From: an uncultured Verrucomicrobia subdivision 3 bacterium
Lineage (GTDB): Bacteria > Verrucomicrobiota > Verrucomicrobiae > Limisphaerales > CAMLLE01
Direction of reading: 5' to 3'
Length of the DNA: 5,779 nt
Assembly (NCBI GenBank): GCA_946480555.1
Contig: CAMLLE010000228.1
Location: forward strand, 1-5,779
The notes below the pieces were generated by a model. That model ran no database searches. It was not told where the DNA came from and worked only from the letters and a program-made list of their open reading frames with translations. The position numbers and the translations under genes were made by a program. How positions within the stretch are numbered: position 1 is the stretch's first letter; every line of letters starts with the position of its first letter. This document shows, piece by piece, positions 1-5,779 of the stretch.

Positions 1-703
1 CTTTAATCAGATCGTGAACCAGGCCGCGACGTTGTTTTGGCGGACCAAAGTCAGCTGTCCCATCACGGTCCGCCTTCCTTGCGGCGGCACCTCCGGCAGC
101 GGCCCGTTTCACAGCCAGACGATGGAGACGATTTACGCGCATTACCCCGGATTGGTGGTGATGACGCCGGCCACGGTAGAAGATGCTTACAGCATGTTGC
201 TCGAAGCGGTGGCCATCGATGACCCGGTCATCTTCTGCGAACACAAGCTGCTCTATTATCATCTCAAGGCGGAAAAGCTGCCGACCGAAGCGTTGCCCAC
301 CGGCAAGGCGCGCATCACCCGCGAAGGGCGTGACATGACCATCGTGGCTTACAGCGCCATGGTTCACGAAGCTCTCGCCGCGGCAGATGAACTGGCGCTG
401 GAAGGTTACCAGATCGAGGTTGTCGATCTGCGTTCCGTGAAACCGCTGGACACGGACACGGTGATGGCCTCGGTCGCCCGCACGGGGCGTTTACTGTGCG
501 TGGGCGAAGCCTGGCCCTGGGGCGGCGTCACCGCAGAAGTCGTCGCGCGCGTGGCGCAGGAAGGTTTCGGTTTGTTGGATGCACCGCCCCAACGCCTCAA
601 TGCAAAGGACACGCCCGTTCCGTATCATCCAAACCTTTGGGCGGCCCATCGCCCTACCGGACGCCGCATCGCCGCCGCAGCGAGAAACCTCCTGAGACAA
701 TGA
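1..703 (+). CDS. 2-oxoacid dehydrogenase E1 component, beta subunit (3' part, 5' end outside window)
   Basis: The frame is open from base 2 (233 residues visible) and ends at TGA 701-703. The GTG at base 14 lies inside the protein and is not the start. The family binds thiamine diphosphate with E1 alpha, decarboxylates a 2-oxoacid and reductively acylates the lipoyl group of E2, in the cytoplasm. Visible family marks are the IVNQAA segment at the fragment start, the G-rich stretch leading to FHSQ (His about fragment residue 37), a PGL.V..P segment, PVIFCEHKLLY around residues 75-85, and a transketolase C-terminal domain from about residue 100 (REGRDMTIVAYSAMV, VDLRSVKPLD, GRLLCVGEAWPWGG, then KDTPVPYHPNL). 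About 90-100 N-terminal residues should be missing if this is a separate beta subunit; an alpha-beta fusion cannot be excluded. The following E2 gene supports an operon. The HSQ region resembles branched-chain E1 beta as much as pyruvate E1 beta, so the substrate is left open. Confidence 0.93.
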   Translation, partial: FNQIVNQAATLFWRTKVSCPITVRLPCGGTSGSGPFHSQTMETIYAHYPGLVVMTPATVEDAYSMLLEAVAIDDPVIFCEHKLLYYHLKAEKLPTEALPTGKARITREGRDMTIVAYSAMVHEALAAADELALEGYQIEVVDLRSVKPLDTDTVMASVARTGRLLCVGEAWPWGGVTAEVVARVAQEGFGLLDAPPQRLNAKDTPVPYHPNLWAAHRPTGRRIAAAARNLLRQ

Positions 704-722
704 TCGCCTGATCACGCCTGCC

Positions 723-1925
723 ATGCCTCAAATCCCGATCATCATGCCACAGCTCGGCGAATCCATCGCCGAGGCCACCATCGTCAGCTTCCTGGTCAAA
801 CCCGGTGATTCTGTCGAAGCCGACCAGGACATCATCGAAGTAGAAACCAGCAAGGCGACGATGAATGTGACGTCACCGTGCCGGGGCAAGGTGGATCAAT
901 TCCTGGCCCGTCTGAGTGAAAGTTATCCGGTTGGCGCCGTGCTGGGTTACTTCGAGGCGAGTGACGCTGAAGTTCAACGGATGGGACTGGACCAGCCTTC
1001 ATCAGCATCGAAGAACGGCGACGACGCACCCGAACCGCAGGAGAAGGCTTACGTTGAAGGCACGACCAAGCGCGTTCAACCGACGGTGCGGGGCTTGCCG
1101 GTGCCAGCCAATGCCGCGGGCGCCAGCTACATGTCGCCGCGAATGAAGGCCCGCATCAACGAACTCGGTCTGCATGCGGCTGATCTCGCTGGCATCGCGG
1201 GCAGTGGCGCAGCCGGACGTGTCACGATTCAGGATTTCGAGAAGTTCATCGCGCATTTGGAAAGACATCAGCTGAGTCAGGCTTCCACCATGCGGGTGGC
1301 GGTGGCCGATGCGATGCGGCGCAGCTGGACGAGGCCGATTGCACACGTTGGCTTGCCGGTGTGCCTGGAGCCCTTGTTCGAGCACCGCAAAGTGGCGCGG
1401 CCCAAACCCGGTCCAGCATTATGCGCGCTGCGAGCTTTGGCGGTCGCACTTTCGGAAAACAGCGCCCCAGCCGGCCGGTTGGTGGGCAGCAAGATTGTTC
1501 ATCCGCCGTCAATCGATCTCGGATTCGCCGTTGAAGTGGAAGACGGGGTGCTCGTTCCCGTGCTCCGCAATGCTGACAAACGTTCGCTCACCGACTTGAT
1601 TGCCGCATATAACGAACTGGTTGAACTGGCGCGGCTGCGGAAGCTTCCGGCCGACGCCACTGGCGGGTCGATCGCAACAGTGACGAACTTCGGCACGTTT
1701 GGATTGGAATGGGCCACGCCAATTCCCCTCCCGGAACAAACGCTGGTGCTCGGCATGGGTGCTGCGCGGCGCAAGCCGCATTGGGACGTCGCGAAGGAGC
1801 AGTTCGTTCCGGTGATGGAAGCCAATCTGACCCTGAGCTTCGATCACCGTGTTCTCGATGGCGGTGCGGCTGGGCGCTTGCTGTCGCGCGTGGCTGAGTT
1901 GCTGCAGCATCCGGAAAATCTGTAG
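723..1925 (+). CDS. Dihydrolipoamide acyltransferase, E2 of a 2-oxoacid dehydrogenase complex
   Basis: This complete 400-residue protein begins 19 bases after the E1 beta stop. It moves the acyl group from its own lipoyl-lysine to CoA and forms the structural core of the complex. An N-terminal lipoyl domain (about residues 3-78, beginning IIMPQLGESI) carries the lipoylation site ETSKA at Lys44; the usual motif is ETDKA, so Ser replaces Asp. A charged, Pro/Ala-containing linker (about 85-132) follows, then a peripheral subunit-binding domain (about 136-174, MSPRMKARINELGL...GAAGRVTIQDF) that docks E1 or E3. The acyltransferase domain (about 185-400) contains the TNFGTFG segment and ends with SFDHRVLDGG, giving catalytic His375 and Asp379. 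One lipoyl domain and 400 residues are normal for bacterial E2s of the branched-chain or pyruvate type. No clear Shine-Dalgarno precedes ATG 723, so translation may be coupled to E1 beta. The ATG fits because the lipoyl domain starts at once. The acyl substrate is undetermined. Confidence 0.95.
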   Translation: MPQIPIIMPQLGESIAEATIVSFLVKPGDSVEADQDIIEVETSKATMNVTSPCRGKVDQFLARLSESYPVGAVLGYFEASDAEVQRMGLDQPSSASKNGDDAPEPQEKAYVEGTTKRVQPTVRGLPVPANAAGASYMSPRMKARINELGLHAADLAGIAGSGAAGRVTIQDFEKFIAHLERHQLSQASTMRVAVADAMRRSWTRPIAHVGLPVCLEPLFEHRKVARPKPGPALCALRALAVALSENSAPAGRLVGSKIVHPPSIDLGFAVEVEDGVLVPVLRNADKRSLTDLIAAYNELVELARLRKLPADATGGSIATVTNFGTFGLEWATPIPLPEQTLVLGMGAARRKPHWDVAKEQFVPVMEANLTLSFDHRVLDGGAAGRLLSRVAELLQHPENL

Positions 1926-2116
1926 TCTGGCGACGGCAAGTTTTTCACAACAGGCCGCGATAATGGTCCGCCCAGCGGAGGACGACCTGCGCAAAACCGG
2001 CGATCCCGAAGACCATCCACACCTTGATAAACAGTTTGGGGTGAAGACCCTATTTGTCGTTTCGGATTCGGAAAATATGTTGCCCCGGTTCCTTGTAATG
2101 GTGGTTAGTTAGGTTC

Positions 2117-2144
2117 AGGCGGCTCCGAGTGGAGCCGCCTTTTT
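2117..2144 (+). terminator. Intrinsic (rho-independent) terminator downstream of the E2 gene
   Basis: AGGCGGCTCC (2117-2126) and GGAGCCGCCT (2131-2140) form a perfect 10-bp GC-rich stem with a GAGT tetraloop. The last stem T runs straight into TTTT, giving five T (2140-2144). On the minus strand the stem is followed by GAACC, not by a T-run, so it acts for + strand transcripts. It lies about 190 bases after the E2 stop, so the E1 beta-E2 message would have a long trailer, and it separates that operon from the nrdJ region. Confidence 0.9.
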
Positions 2145-2444
2145 CGCGCTTCGATTCAGAGGCATGCTGGTTTGAGGATTGGGAAACTTGGAACGCACCG
2201 GTCGCCGCACCCGCGCTGAATCTTGCGTTGGTCCCTTCGTTGGCTTCGCTACGTTCTGTTGCCCTTCTGGCTTTTCCGGTGGTTGATCCGGAACGATGGA
2301 ATGCTGCAGCGTTTGGTGCGGCGATCACTTGGATTTCAACAGGAAGTTCCACCTCAGAATTTCTGTTCCGATGAACGTCCTTTTGTGCAGATCGGGCCCC
2401 GAACTTCAATTTCATAAGCAGAGGTGTTTTCCTGCGTCTCCAAA

Positions 2445-2476
2445 CTTATTCACCGCTGGGAATAAGCTGTGGAAAA
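2445..2476. promoter_or_regulatory. 7-bp inverted repeat with DnaA-box-like sequences upstream of nrdJ
   Basis: CTTATTC (2445-2451) and GAATAAG (2460-2466) form a perfect inverted repeat with an 8-base centre. Overlapping its left arm, TTATTCACC (2446-2454) matches the DnaA box TTWTNCACA at 8 of 9 positions. Just right of it, TGTGGAAAA (2468-2476) is the reverse complement of TTTTCCACA, a full match to the same consensus. DnaA is known to act on the nrdAB promoter of E. coli, so boxes before a ribonucleotide reductase gene make biological sense. A short consensus can occur by chance, and the dyad may instead be the operator of an unknown regulator. Confidence 0.35.
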
Positions 2477-2486
2477 CCGGGATTTT

Positions 2487-2514
2487 TGTGCTCAAATGTG
2501 ACGATTTTGTGACG
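2487..2514 (+). repeat. Three helically phased TGTG direct repeats
   Basis: TGTGCTC (2487-2493), TGTGACG (2497-2503) and TGTGACG (2508-2514) start 10 and 11 bases apart, about one DNA helical turn. Each is preceded by an A/T run. The last two copies are identical over seven bases. The spacing would put all copies on one face of the helix, as in direct-repeat operators. They end about 35 bases before the proposed nrdJ -35 element. The binding protein, if any, is unknown. Confidence 0.4.
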
Positions 2515-2550
2515 CGAACAACTCGCTTAAGATTTTTTTGGAAAATTTTC

Positions 2551-2578
2551 TTGGCGGCACCATGTGTAGTGATAGAGT
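2551..2578 (+). promoter_or_regulatory. Candidate sigma70-type promoter for nrdJ
   Basis: TTGGCG (2551-2556, 4 of 6 to TTGACA) and TAGAGT (2573-2578, 4 of 6 to TATAAT) are separated by 16 bases, downstream of the palindrome GAAAATTTTC (2541-2550). Transcription would start near 2585 and give a leader of about 125 bases. Both elements are weak. An alternative using TTGTGA (2507-2512) and TAAGAT (2528-2533) has a short 15-base spacer. Confidence 0.3.
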
Positions 2579-2603
2579 TGCGGCGCTCCCCAACTAATTG
2601 GGG
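2557..2603. promoter_or_regulatory. Putative tandem NrdR-box operator over the nrdJ promoter
   Basis: Two 16-base segments, 2557-2572 (core CACCATGTGTAGTG) and 2588-2603 (CCCCAACTAATTGGGG), start exactly 31 bases apart, with a 15-base gap. NrdR, the ATP-cone repressor of ribonucleotide reductase genes, binds paired 16-bp palindromes close to acaCwAtATaTwGtgt, separated by about 15-16 bases. By my count the first segment matches at 11 of 16 positions and the second at 9 of 16; the second is a near-perfect palindrome (6-bp arms, CTAA centre). The pair brackets the proposed -10 element, as expected for repression. No nrdR gene is in the window. The second box could instead be an RNA hairpin in the leader, since it is followed by TGTTTTC. 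Confidence 0.42.
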
Positions 2604-2667
2604 TGTTTTCGACTCTGGATGAAGCGTCGGAATAGTCCAAATTTACCAAAAACCAGTCAAAAACTCG

Positions 2668-2701
2668 TCTGTCTTTCGCTCCCCGGGAGACAGGGAAAGG
2701 A
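2668..2701 (+). promoter_or_regulatory. nrdJ ribosome binding site next to a leader hairpin
   Basis: GGGAAAGGA (2693-2701) lies 10 bases before ATG 2712 and is the likely Shine-Dalgarno. Directly upstream, CTGTCT (2669-2674) pairs with AGACAG (2688-2693); the stem extends inward through U-G, U-G and C-G pairs to a 7-base loop and outward by one U-G. Its 3' foot takes the first G or two of the binding site. A competing pairing, CTTTC (2673-2677) with GAAAG (2695-2699), would hide the site. The ribosome-site call is firm; the regulatory reading is speculative. Confidence 0.5.
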
Positions 2702-2711
2702 ATAGCCAACC

Positions 2712-5700
2712 ATGATCGACGCACGCGAGGAAGTCTTGCCCTCTGCCCCCCGGCAGCATCGCCGCCGCTCAGCCCCCGTGGCTGCTGCCCGCAACGCCAA
2801 ATCCAGCAACGGATCCGCCCGGAAATCGTTGCGCGTGGACCGCGTTTTCAGTAGCGCCCAAGTCAAGCCGTTCGATCAGATCGAATGGGACAAGCGCGTG
2901 GCGGAAATTACCGATGATGCCGGCAAGGTCATCTTCAAGCAGGAAGGCGTCGAAGTTCCGAAATCCTGGTCCGTCCTTGCGACCAAGGTGGTCGTTTCCA
3001 AATATTTCTACGGCGAGCAGAACACTTCCGAACGCGAAACTTCCGTGCGCCAGCTCATCCATCGCATCTGCCGCACGATTGCGGACTGGGGCGTGAAGGA
3101 CGGTTACTTCAGCAAGACTGACGGCGAAGTGTTCTACGACGAACTGACATGGCTTTGCGTAAATCAATACGGTGCCTTCAACTCGCCGGTCTGGTTCAAC
3201 GTCGGCCTGTATCATCAATACGGCGTTGGCAAAAGCTCCAGCAAGGGCAACTGGGTGATCAATCGCAAGACCGGCCAGGCGGAACGCGCTTCCACCCAAT
3301 ACGAATATCCGCAGACCAGCGCGTGCTTCATCCAGTCCGTCGATGACAACATGGAATCGATCATGCACCTCGCTTACAGCGAAGCGATGCTGTTCAAGTT
3401 CGGTTCCGGCACCGGCACCGATCTTTCCCCCATTCGTTCCAGCAAGGAAAAGCTGAGCGGCGGCGGACGGCCCAGCGGCCCCATGTCGTTCCTCAAGGTT
3501 TACGATCAGGTTGCGAACGTGGTGAAGTCCGGCGGCAAAACCCGTCGCGCCGCAAAAATGAACACGCTCCGCGACTGGCACGGCGACATCGAGGAATTCA
3601 TCGACGCCAAGCAACGCGAAGAGCGGAAAGCCTGGGCTTTGATCGAGCAGGGCTACGACGGCTCCTACAACGGCGATGCTTACGGCAGCGTCATGTATCA
3701 GAACGAAAACCTGTCCGTCCGCGCCAGCGATGAATTCATGCAGGCCGCCATCGACGGCAAGGAATGGTGGACGAAATCCGTTTGCAGCGGAAAGCAGCTC
3801 CAGAAAAAGGATGCGAACACGCTGTTGAACAAGATCGCGGAAGGCACCTGGATCTGTGGCGATCCCGGTCTGCAGTACGACGGTGCGATCCAGAAATGGC
3901 ACACGTGCAAGGGCACGGAGCCGATCCATTCCACCAATCCGTGTTCCGAATACGTTTTCATCAACAACACGGCGTGCAATCTCGCGTCGTTGAACCTGAT
4001 GAAGTTCAAACGCGACGATGGCACGTTCGACGTGGAGCGCTACAAAGCTGCCATCCGCATCTACATCACGGCGCAGGAAATCCTGGTGGACAACGCCAGC
4101 TATCCGACCAAGGAAATTGCCGAGAATTCGCACATCTTCCGCACGCTCGGACTCGGTTACGCCAATCTCGGTTCGCTCATCATGAGCTACGGATTGCCCT
4201 ACGATTCCGATGAAGGCCGCGCGCTGGCCGGTGCATTGACCTCGATCATGACGGGGCACGCCTACGAGCAAAGCTCAGAAATCGCCGGATCAGTCGGCGC
4301 GTTTGCTGGATACCGCGACGCACGTTGCGCGCACATTCCAAAGCCTCTCGCCAAGGACAACGTCGAATCCATGCTGAACGTCATCAAGCTGCATCGCGAT
4401 TCGGTGGAAGACATTCATCCGAGTGAAGAATTCGGTTACCTGAAAGACGAAGCGCGCAAATGCTGGAACGGCGCCTTGGAACGCGGCCAGAAAGTCGGTT
4501 ATCGCAACGCGCAGGTCACTGTGCTCGCGCCGACTGGCACGATCGCGTTCTTGATGGATTGCGACACGACCGGCGTGGAGCCCGACATCGCGCTGGTGAA
4601 ATACAAACTGCTCGCCGGCGGCGGCATGTTGAAGATCGTGAACCGCACGGTAGGCCAGGCGCTGCAACGCCTCGGCTACAGCACGAAGGAAATCGAAGCG
4701 ATCGTCGCCCACATCGAGAAGTTCGATACCATTGAAGACGTTGAGGAAAACGGCGCCACAGTTCGCAGCGGTCTCAAGCCCGAGCATCTGGCGGTGTTCG
4801 ATTGCGCGTTCAAACCGTATCGCGGCAAGCGCAGCATCAATTACATGGCGCACCTGAAAATGATGGGCGCAGCCCAGCCGTTCATCAGCGGCGCCATTTC
4901 CAAGACCGTCAACATGCCGAACGACAGCACCGCGGCGGACATTCGCGATGCCTACGTGCAGGCCTGGAAGATGGGATTGAAGTGCGTGGCGATTTATCGC
5001 GACGGCTCGAAGCGTTCGCAGCCGTTGAACACGAAGAAAACCAACGAAGGCGGCGACAAAGCAGCCGCCGGCGAATCCGCGAATCTGGACAGCAAGGTCC
5101 GCGAACTCGAACAGCAGGTGGCGAGATTGCGCGACGAGGCTGGCAAACCGTTGCGCCGCCGGTTGTCCGAAACCCGCACCGCCGTCACGCACAAGTTCGA
5201 CATCGCGGGTCACGAAGGTTATCTCACGGTCGGCCTCTTTGAAGACGGCGCGCCGGGCGAACTCTTCATCACCATGGCGAAGGAAGGTTCCACCATCGGC
5301 GGTCTCATGGACACCATCGGCACGCTCACCAGCCTGGCGCTGCAATACGGCGTTCCGTTGGAAGCGCTCGTGAAGAAGTTCGCGCATCAGCGTTTCGAAC
5401 CCTCCGGCTTCACCAAGAATCCGGAGATTCGCAATGCGGCTTCCATCACCGATTACGTCTTCCGTTGGATGGCGCTGCAGTTCATCCCGGGCTATCGCGA
5501 ACAGAACACCGCGGTGCGCCAGCCTGAACTCGCCATTCCCGGCCTCATGGAAGAGGTAAAAAAAAAGGTGAACCGGCCGGTGCCTGAGTTGCAGATCGCG
5601 GAAGACACTGAAGTGCTCAACGTGAAAACCAGCAAGTCCAACGGCCACGGTGAACGCGCGATCAAGAGCCTCAGCGATTCCGTGGCGCACTTCCAGCAGG

Positions 5701-5779
5701 ACGCGCCCACGTGCCCGAACTGCGGCCACGTCGCCGTCCGCAACGGCGCCTGCTACAAATGCTTGAACTGCGGCGAAAG
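2712..5779 (+). CDS. nrdJ: Adenosylcobalamin-dependent (class II) ribonucleoside-diphosphate reductase, C-terminus cut by window edge
   Basis: The frame is open from ATG 2712 to the right edge: 1022 codons plus two bases. It reduces ribonucleotides to deoxyribonucleotides using a B12-generated thiyl radical, aerobically or anaerobically. The start follows a good Shine-Dalgarno and an in-frame TAG (2703-2705). Residues 1-38 are a basic Ala/Arg/Ser-rich extension; family similarity begins near residue 40. The N-terminal domain includes AFNSPVWFN (155-163). The core has redox Cys205 (TSACFI), GSGTGTDLSP (231-240), NPCSE (409-413) with radical Cys411 plus Asn409 and Glu413, partner Cys422 (ACNLASLNL), and phosphate-binding PTGTIAF (607-613). 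The 11-residue Cys411-Cys422 spacing equals that of the Thermotoga enzyme. A short heptad stretch (792-806) and basic RRRL link to a TSCPD domain (about 826-925). The tail is a cysteine-rich ribbon (Cys1001, 1004, 1014, 1017, 1020) that re-reduces the active site; probably under ten residues are missing. I see no ATP-cone. An A9 run lies at 5558-5566. Confidence 0.97.
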   Translation, partial: MIDAREEVLPSAPRQHRRRSAPVAAARNAKSSNGSARKSLRVDRVFSSAQVKPFDQIEWDKRVAEITDDAGKVIFKQEGVEVPKSWSVLATKVVVSKYFYGEQNTSERETSVRQLIHRICRTIADWGVKDGYFSKTDGEVFYDELTWLCVNQYGAFNSPVWFNVGLYHQYGVGKSSSKGNWVINRKTGQAERASTQYEYPQTSACFIQSVDDNMESIMHLAYSEAMLFKFGSGTGTDLSPIRSSKEKLSGGGRPSGPMSFLKVYDQVANVVKSGGKTRRAAKMNTLRDWHGDIEEFIDAKQREERKAWALIEQGYDGSYNGDAYGSVMYQNENLSVRASDEFMQAAIDGKEWWTKSVCSGKQLQKKDANTLLNKIAEGTWICGDPGLQYDGAIQKWHTCKGTEPIHSTNPCSEYVFINNTACNLASLNLMKFKRDDGTFDVERYKAAIRIYITAQEILVDNASYPTKEIAENSHIFRTLGLGYANLGSLIMSYGLPYDSDEGRALAGALTSIMTGHAYEQSSEIAGSVGAFAGYRDARCAHIPKPLAKDNVESMLNVIKLHRDSVEDIHPSEEFGYLKDEARKCWNGALERGQKVGYRNAQVTVLAPTGTIAFLMDCDTTGVEPDIALVKYKLLAGGGMLKIVNRTVGQALQRLGYSTKEIEAIVAHIEKFDTIEDVEENGATVRSGLKPEHLAVFDCAFKPYRGKRSINYMAHLKMMGAAQPFISGAISKTVNMPNDSTAADIRDAYVQAWKMGLKCVAIYRDGSKRSQPLNTKKTNEGGDKAAAGESANLDSKVRELEQQVARLRDEAGKPLRRRLSETRTAVTHKFDIAGHEGYLTVGLFEDGAPGELFITMAKEGSTIGGLMDTIGTLTSLALQYGVPLEALVKKFAHQRFEPSGFTKNPEIRNAASITDYVFRWMALQFIPGYREQNTAVRQPELAIPGLMEEVKKKVNRPVPELQIAEDTEVLNVKTSKSNGHGERAIKSLSDSVAHFQQDAPTCPNCGHVAVRNGACYKCLNCGE

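Larger units (their letters stand above)
1926..2711. other. 786-base intergenic region, no convincing gene
   Basis: No open frame here has both a plausible start signal and a recognisable protein. The first part (1926-2116) is the 3' trailer of the E2 transcript and holds a very short hydrophobic minus-strand frame (1945-2016) that I do not call a gene. The middle (2145-2440) shows only modest inverted repeats: 2274-2279 with 2288-2293 (TTCCGG/CCGGAA), 2338-2345 with 2360-2367 (8 pairs, one G-U), and 2343-2349 with 2401-2407. A CGTTGG direct repeat lies at 2226-2231 and 2238-2243. The last part (2441-2711) becomes AT-richer and contains the putative nrdJ control sites listed separately. I found no tRNA, rRNA or cobalamin-riboswitch box by eye. 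Confidence 0.6.

Noticed and set aside
701..714. Small inverted repeat TGATC/GATCA between E1 beta and E2
   Set aside because: A 5-bp stem with no T-run between two genes that clearly belong together; too small to be a terminator or operator.
1963..2112. 49-codon + strand frame from ATG 1963 in the E2 trailer
   Set aside because: It has no Shine-Dalgarno and no recognisable similarity, and it is closely followed by the E2 terminator; best read as untranslated trailer.
2129..2374. 81-codon + strand frame after the terminator
   Set aside because: Its start lies inside the terminator hairpin and there is no family resemblance.
2050..2415. 121-codon minus-strand frame in the intergenic region
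   Set aside because: It runs through the terminator hairpin and gives a polar, low-complexity translation; it reads as non-coding DNA.
2441..2711. Cobalamin riboswitch upstream of nrdJ
   Set aside because: It would be expected for a B12-dependent enzyme, but I found no GCCACTG-type B12 box or the usual multi-stem layout. The probable leader is also only about 125 bases, short for this class.
2769..4271. 500-codon open frame on the minus strand
   Set aside because: It lies entirely antisense to nrdJ, whose catalytic motifs are unmistakable on the + strand. The translation looks like antisense of a GC-rich coding region (runs of Ala, Val, Phe, His, Asp) with no recognisable domain.
4290..5729. 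479-codon open frame on the minus strand
   Set aside because: It is the same kind of shadow, antisense to the C-terminal half of nrdJ, in the same codon register and with no family resemblance.

Overview
The window reads as bacterial chromosome with moderately high GC and holds two unrelated metabolic loci, both on the + strand. My best guess for the source is a Verrucomicrobiota-like or other soil/aquatic environmental bacterium. The guess rests on the long cobalamin-dependent ribonucleotide reductase with TSCPD and zinc-ribbon tail, and on the general look of the sequence. It is an inference; no 16S or other marker gene is present.

Region 1 (1-1925) is the end of a 2-oxoacid dehydrogenase operon. 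It contains the 3' part of an E1 beta subunit (cut by the left edge) and, 19 bases later, a complete dihydrolipoamide acyltransferase E2 with one lipoyl domain, a peripheral subunit-binding domain and a catalytic domain. E1 decarboxylates the 2-oxoacid and passes the acyl group to the E2 lipoyl lysine; E2 then transfers it to CoA. E1 alpha and E3 are not seen. The substrate (pyruvate or a branched-chain 2-oxoacid) cannot be settled from this fragment.

Region 2 (1926-2711) is a 786-base gap with no convincing gene. A strong intrinsic terminator (2117-2144) closes the E2 transcript. The second half looks like a control region for the next gene: an inverted repeat flanked by DnaA-box-like sequences, three helically phased TGTG repeats, a weak sigma70-type promoter, two NrdR-box-like 16-mers exactly 31 bases apart around that promoter, and a hairpin whose 3' foot touches the ribosome binding site.

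Region 3 (2712 to the right edge) is one long gene, an adenosylcobalamin-dependent (class II) ribonucleotide reductase, NrdJ. 1022 codons are present and only the extreme C-terminus is missing. All catalytic cysteines, the NPCSE motif, the TSCPD domain and the terminal zinc-ribbon/shuttle cysteines are visible. Two long open frames on the opposite strand of this gene are shadows.

I did not find a previously undescribed multi-gene system. The most interesting signal is the possible NrdR/DnaA-type control region in front of nrdJ.
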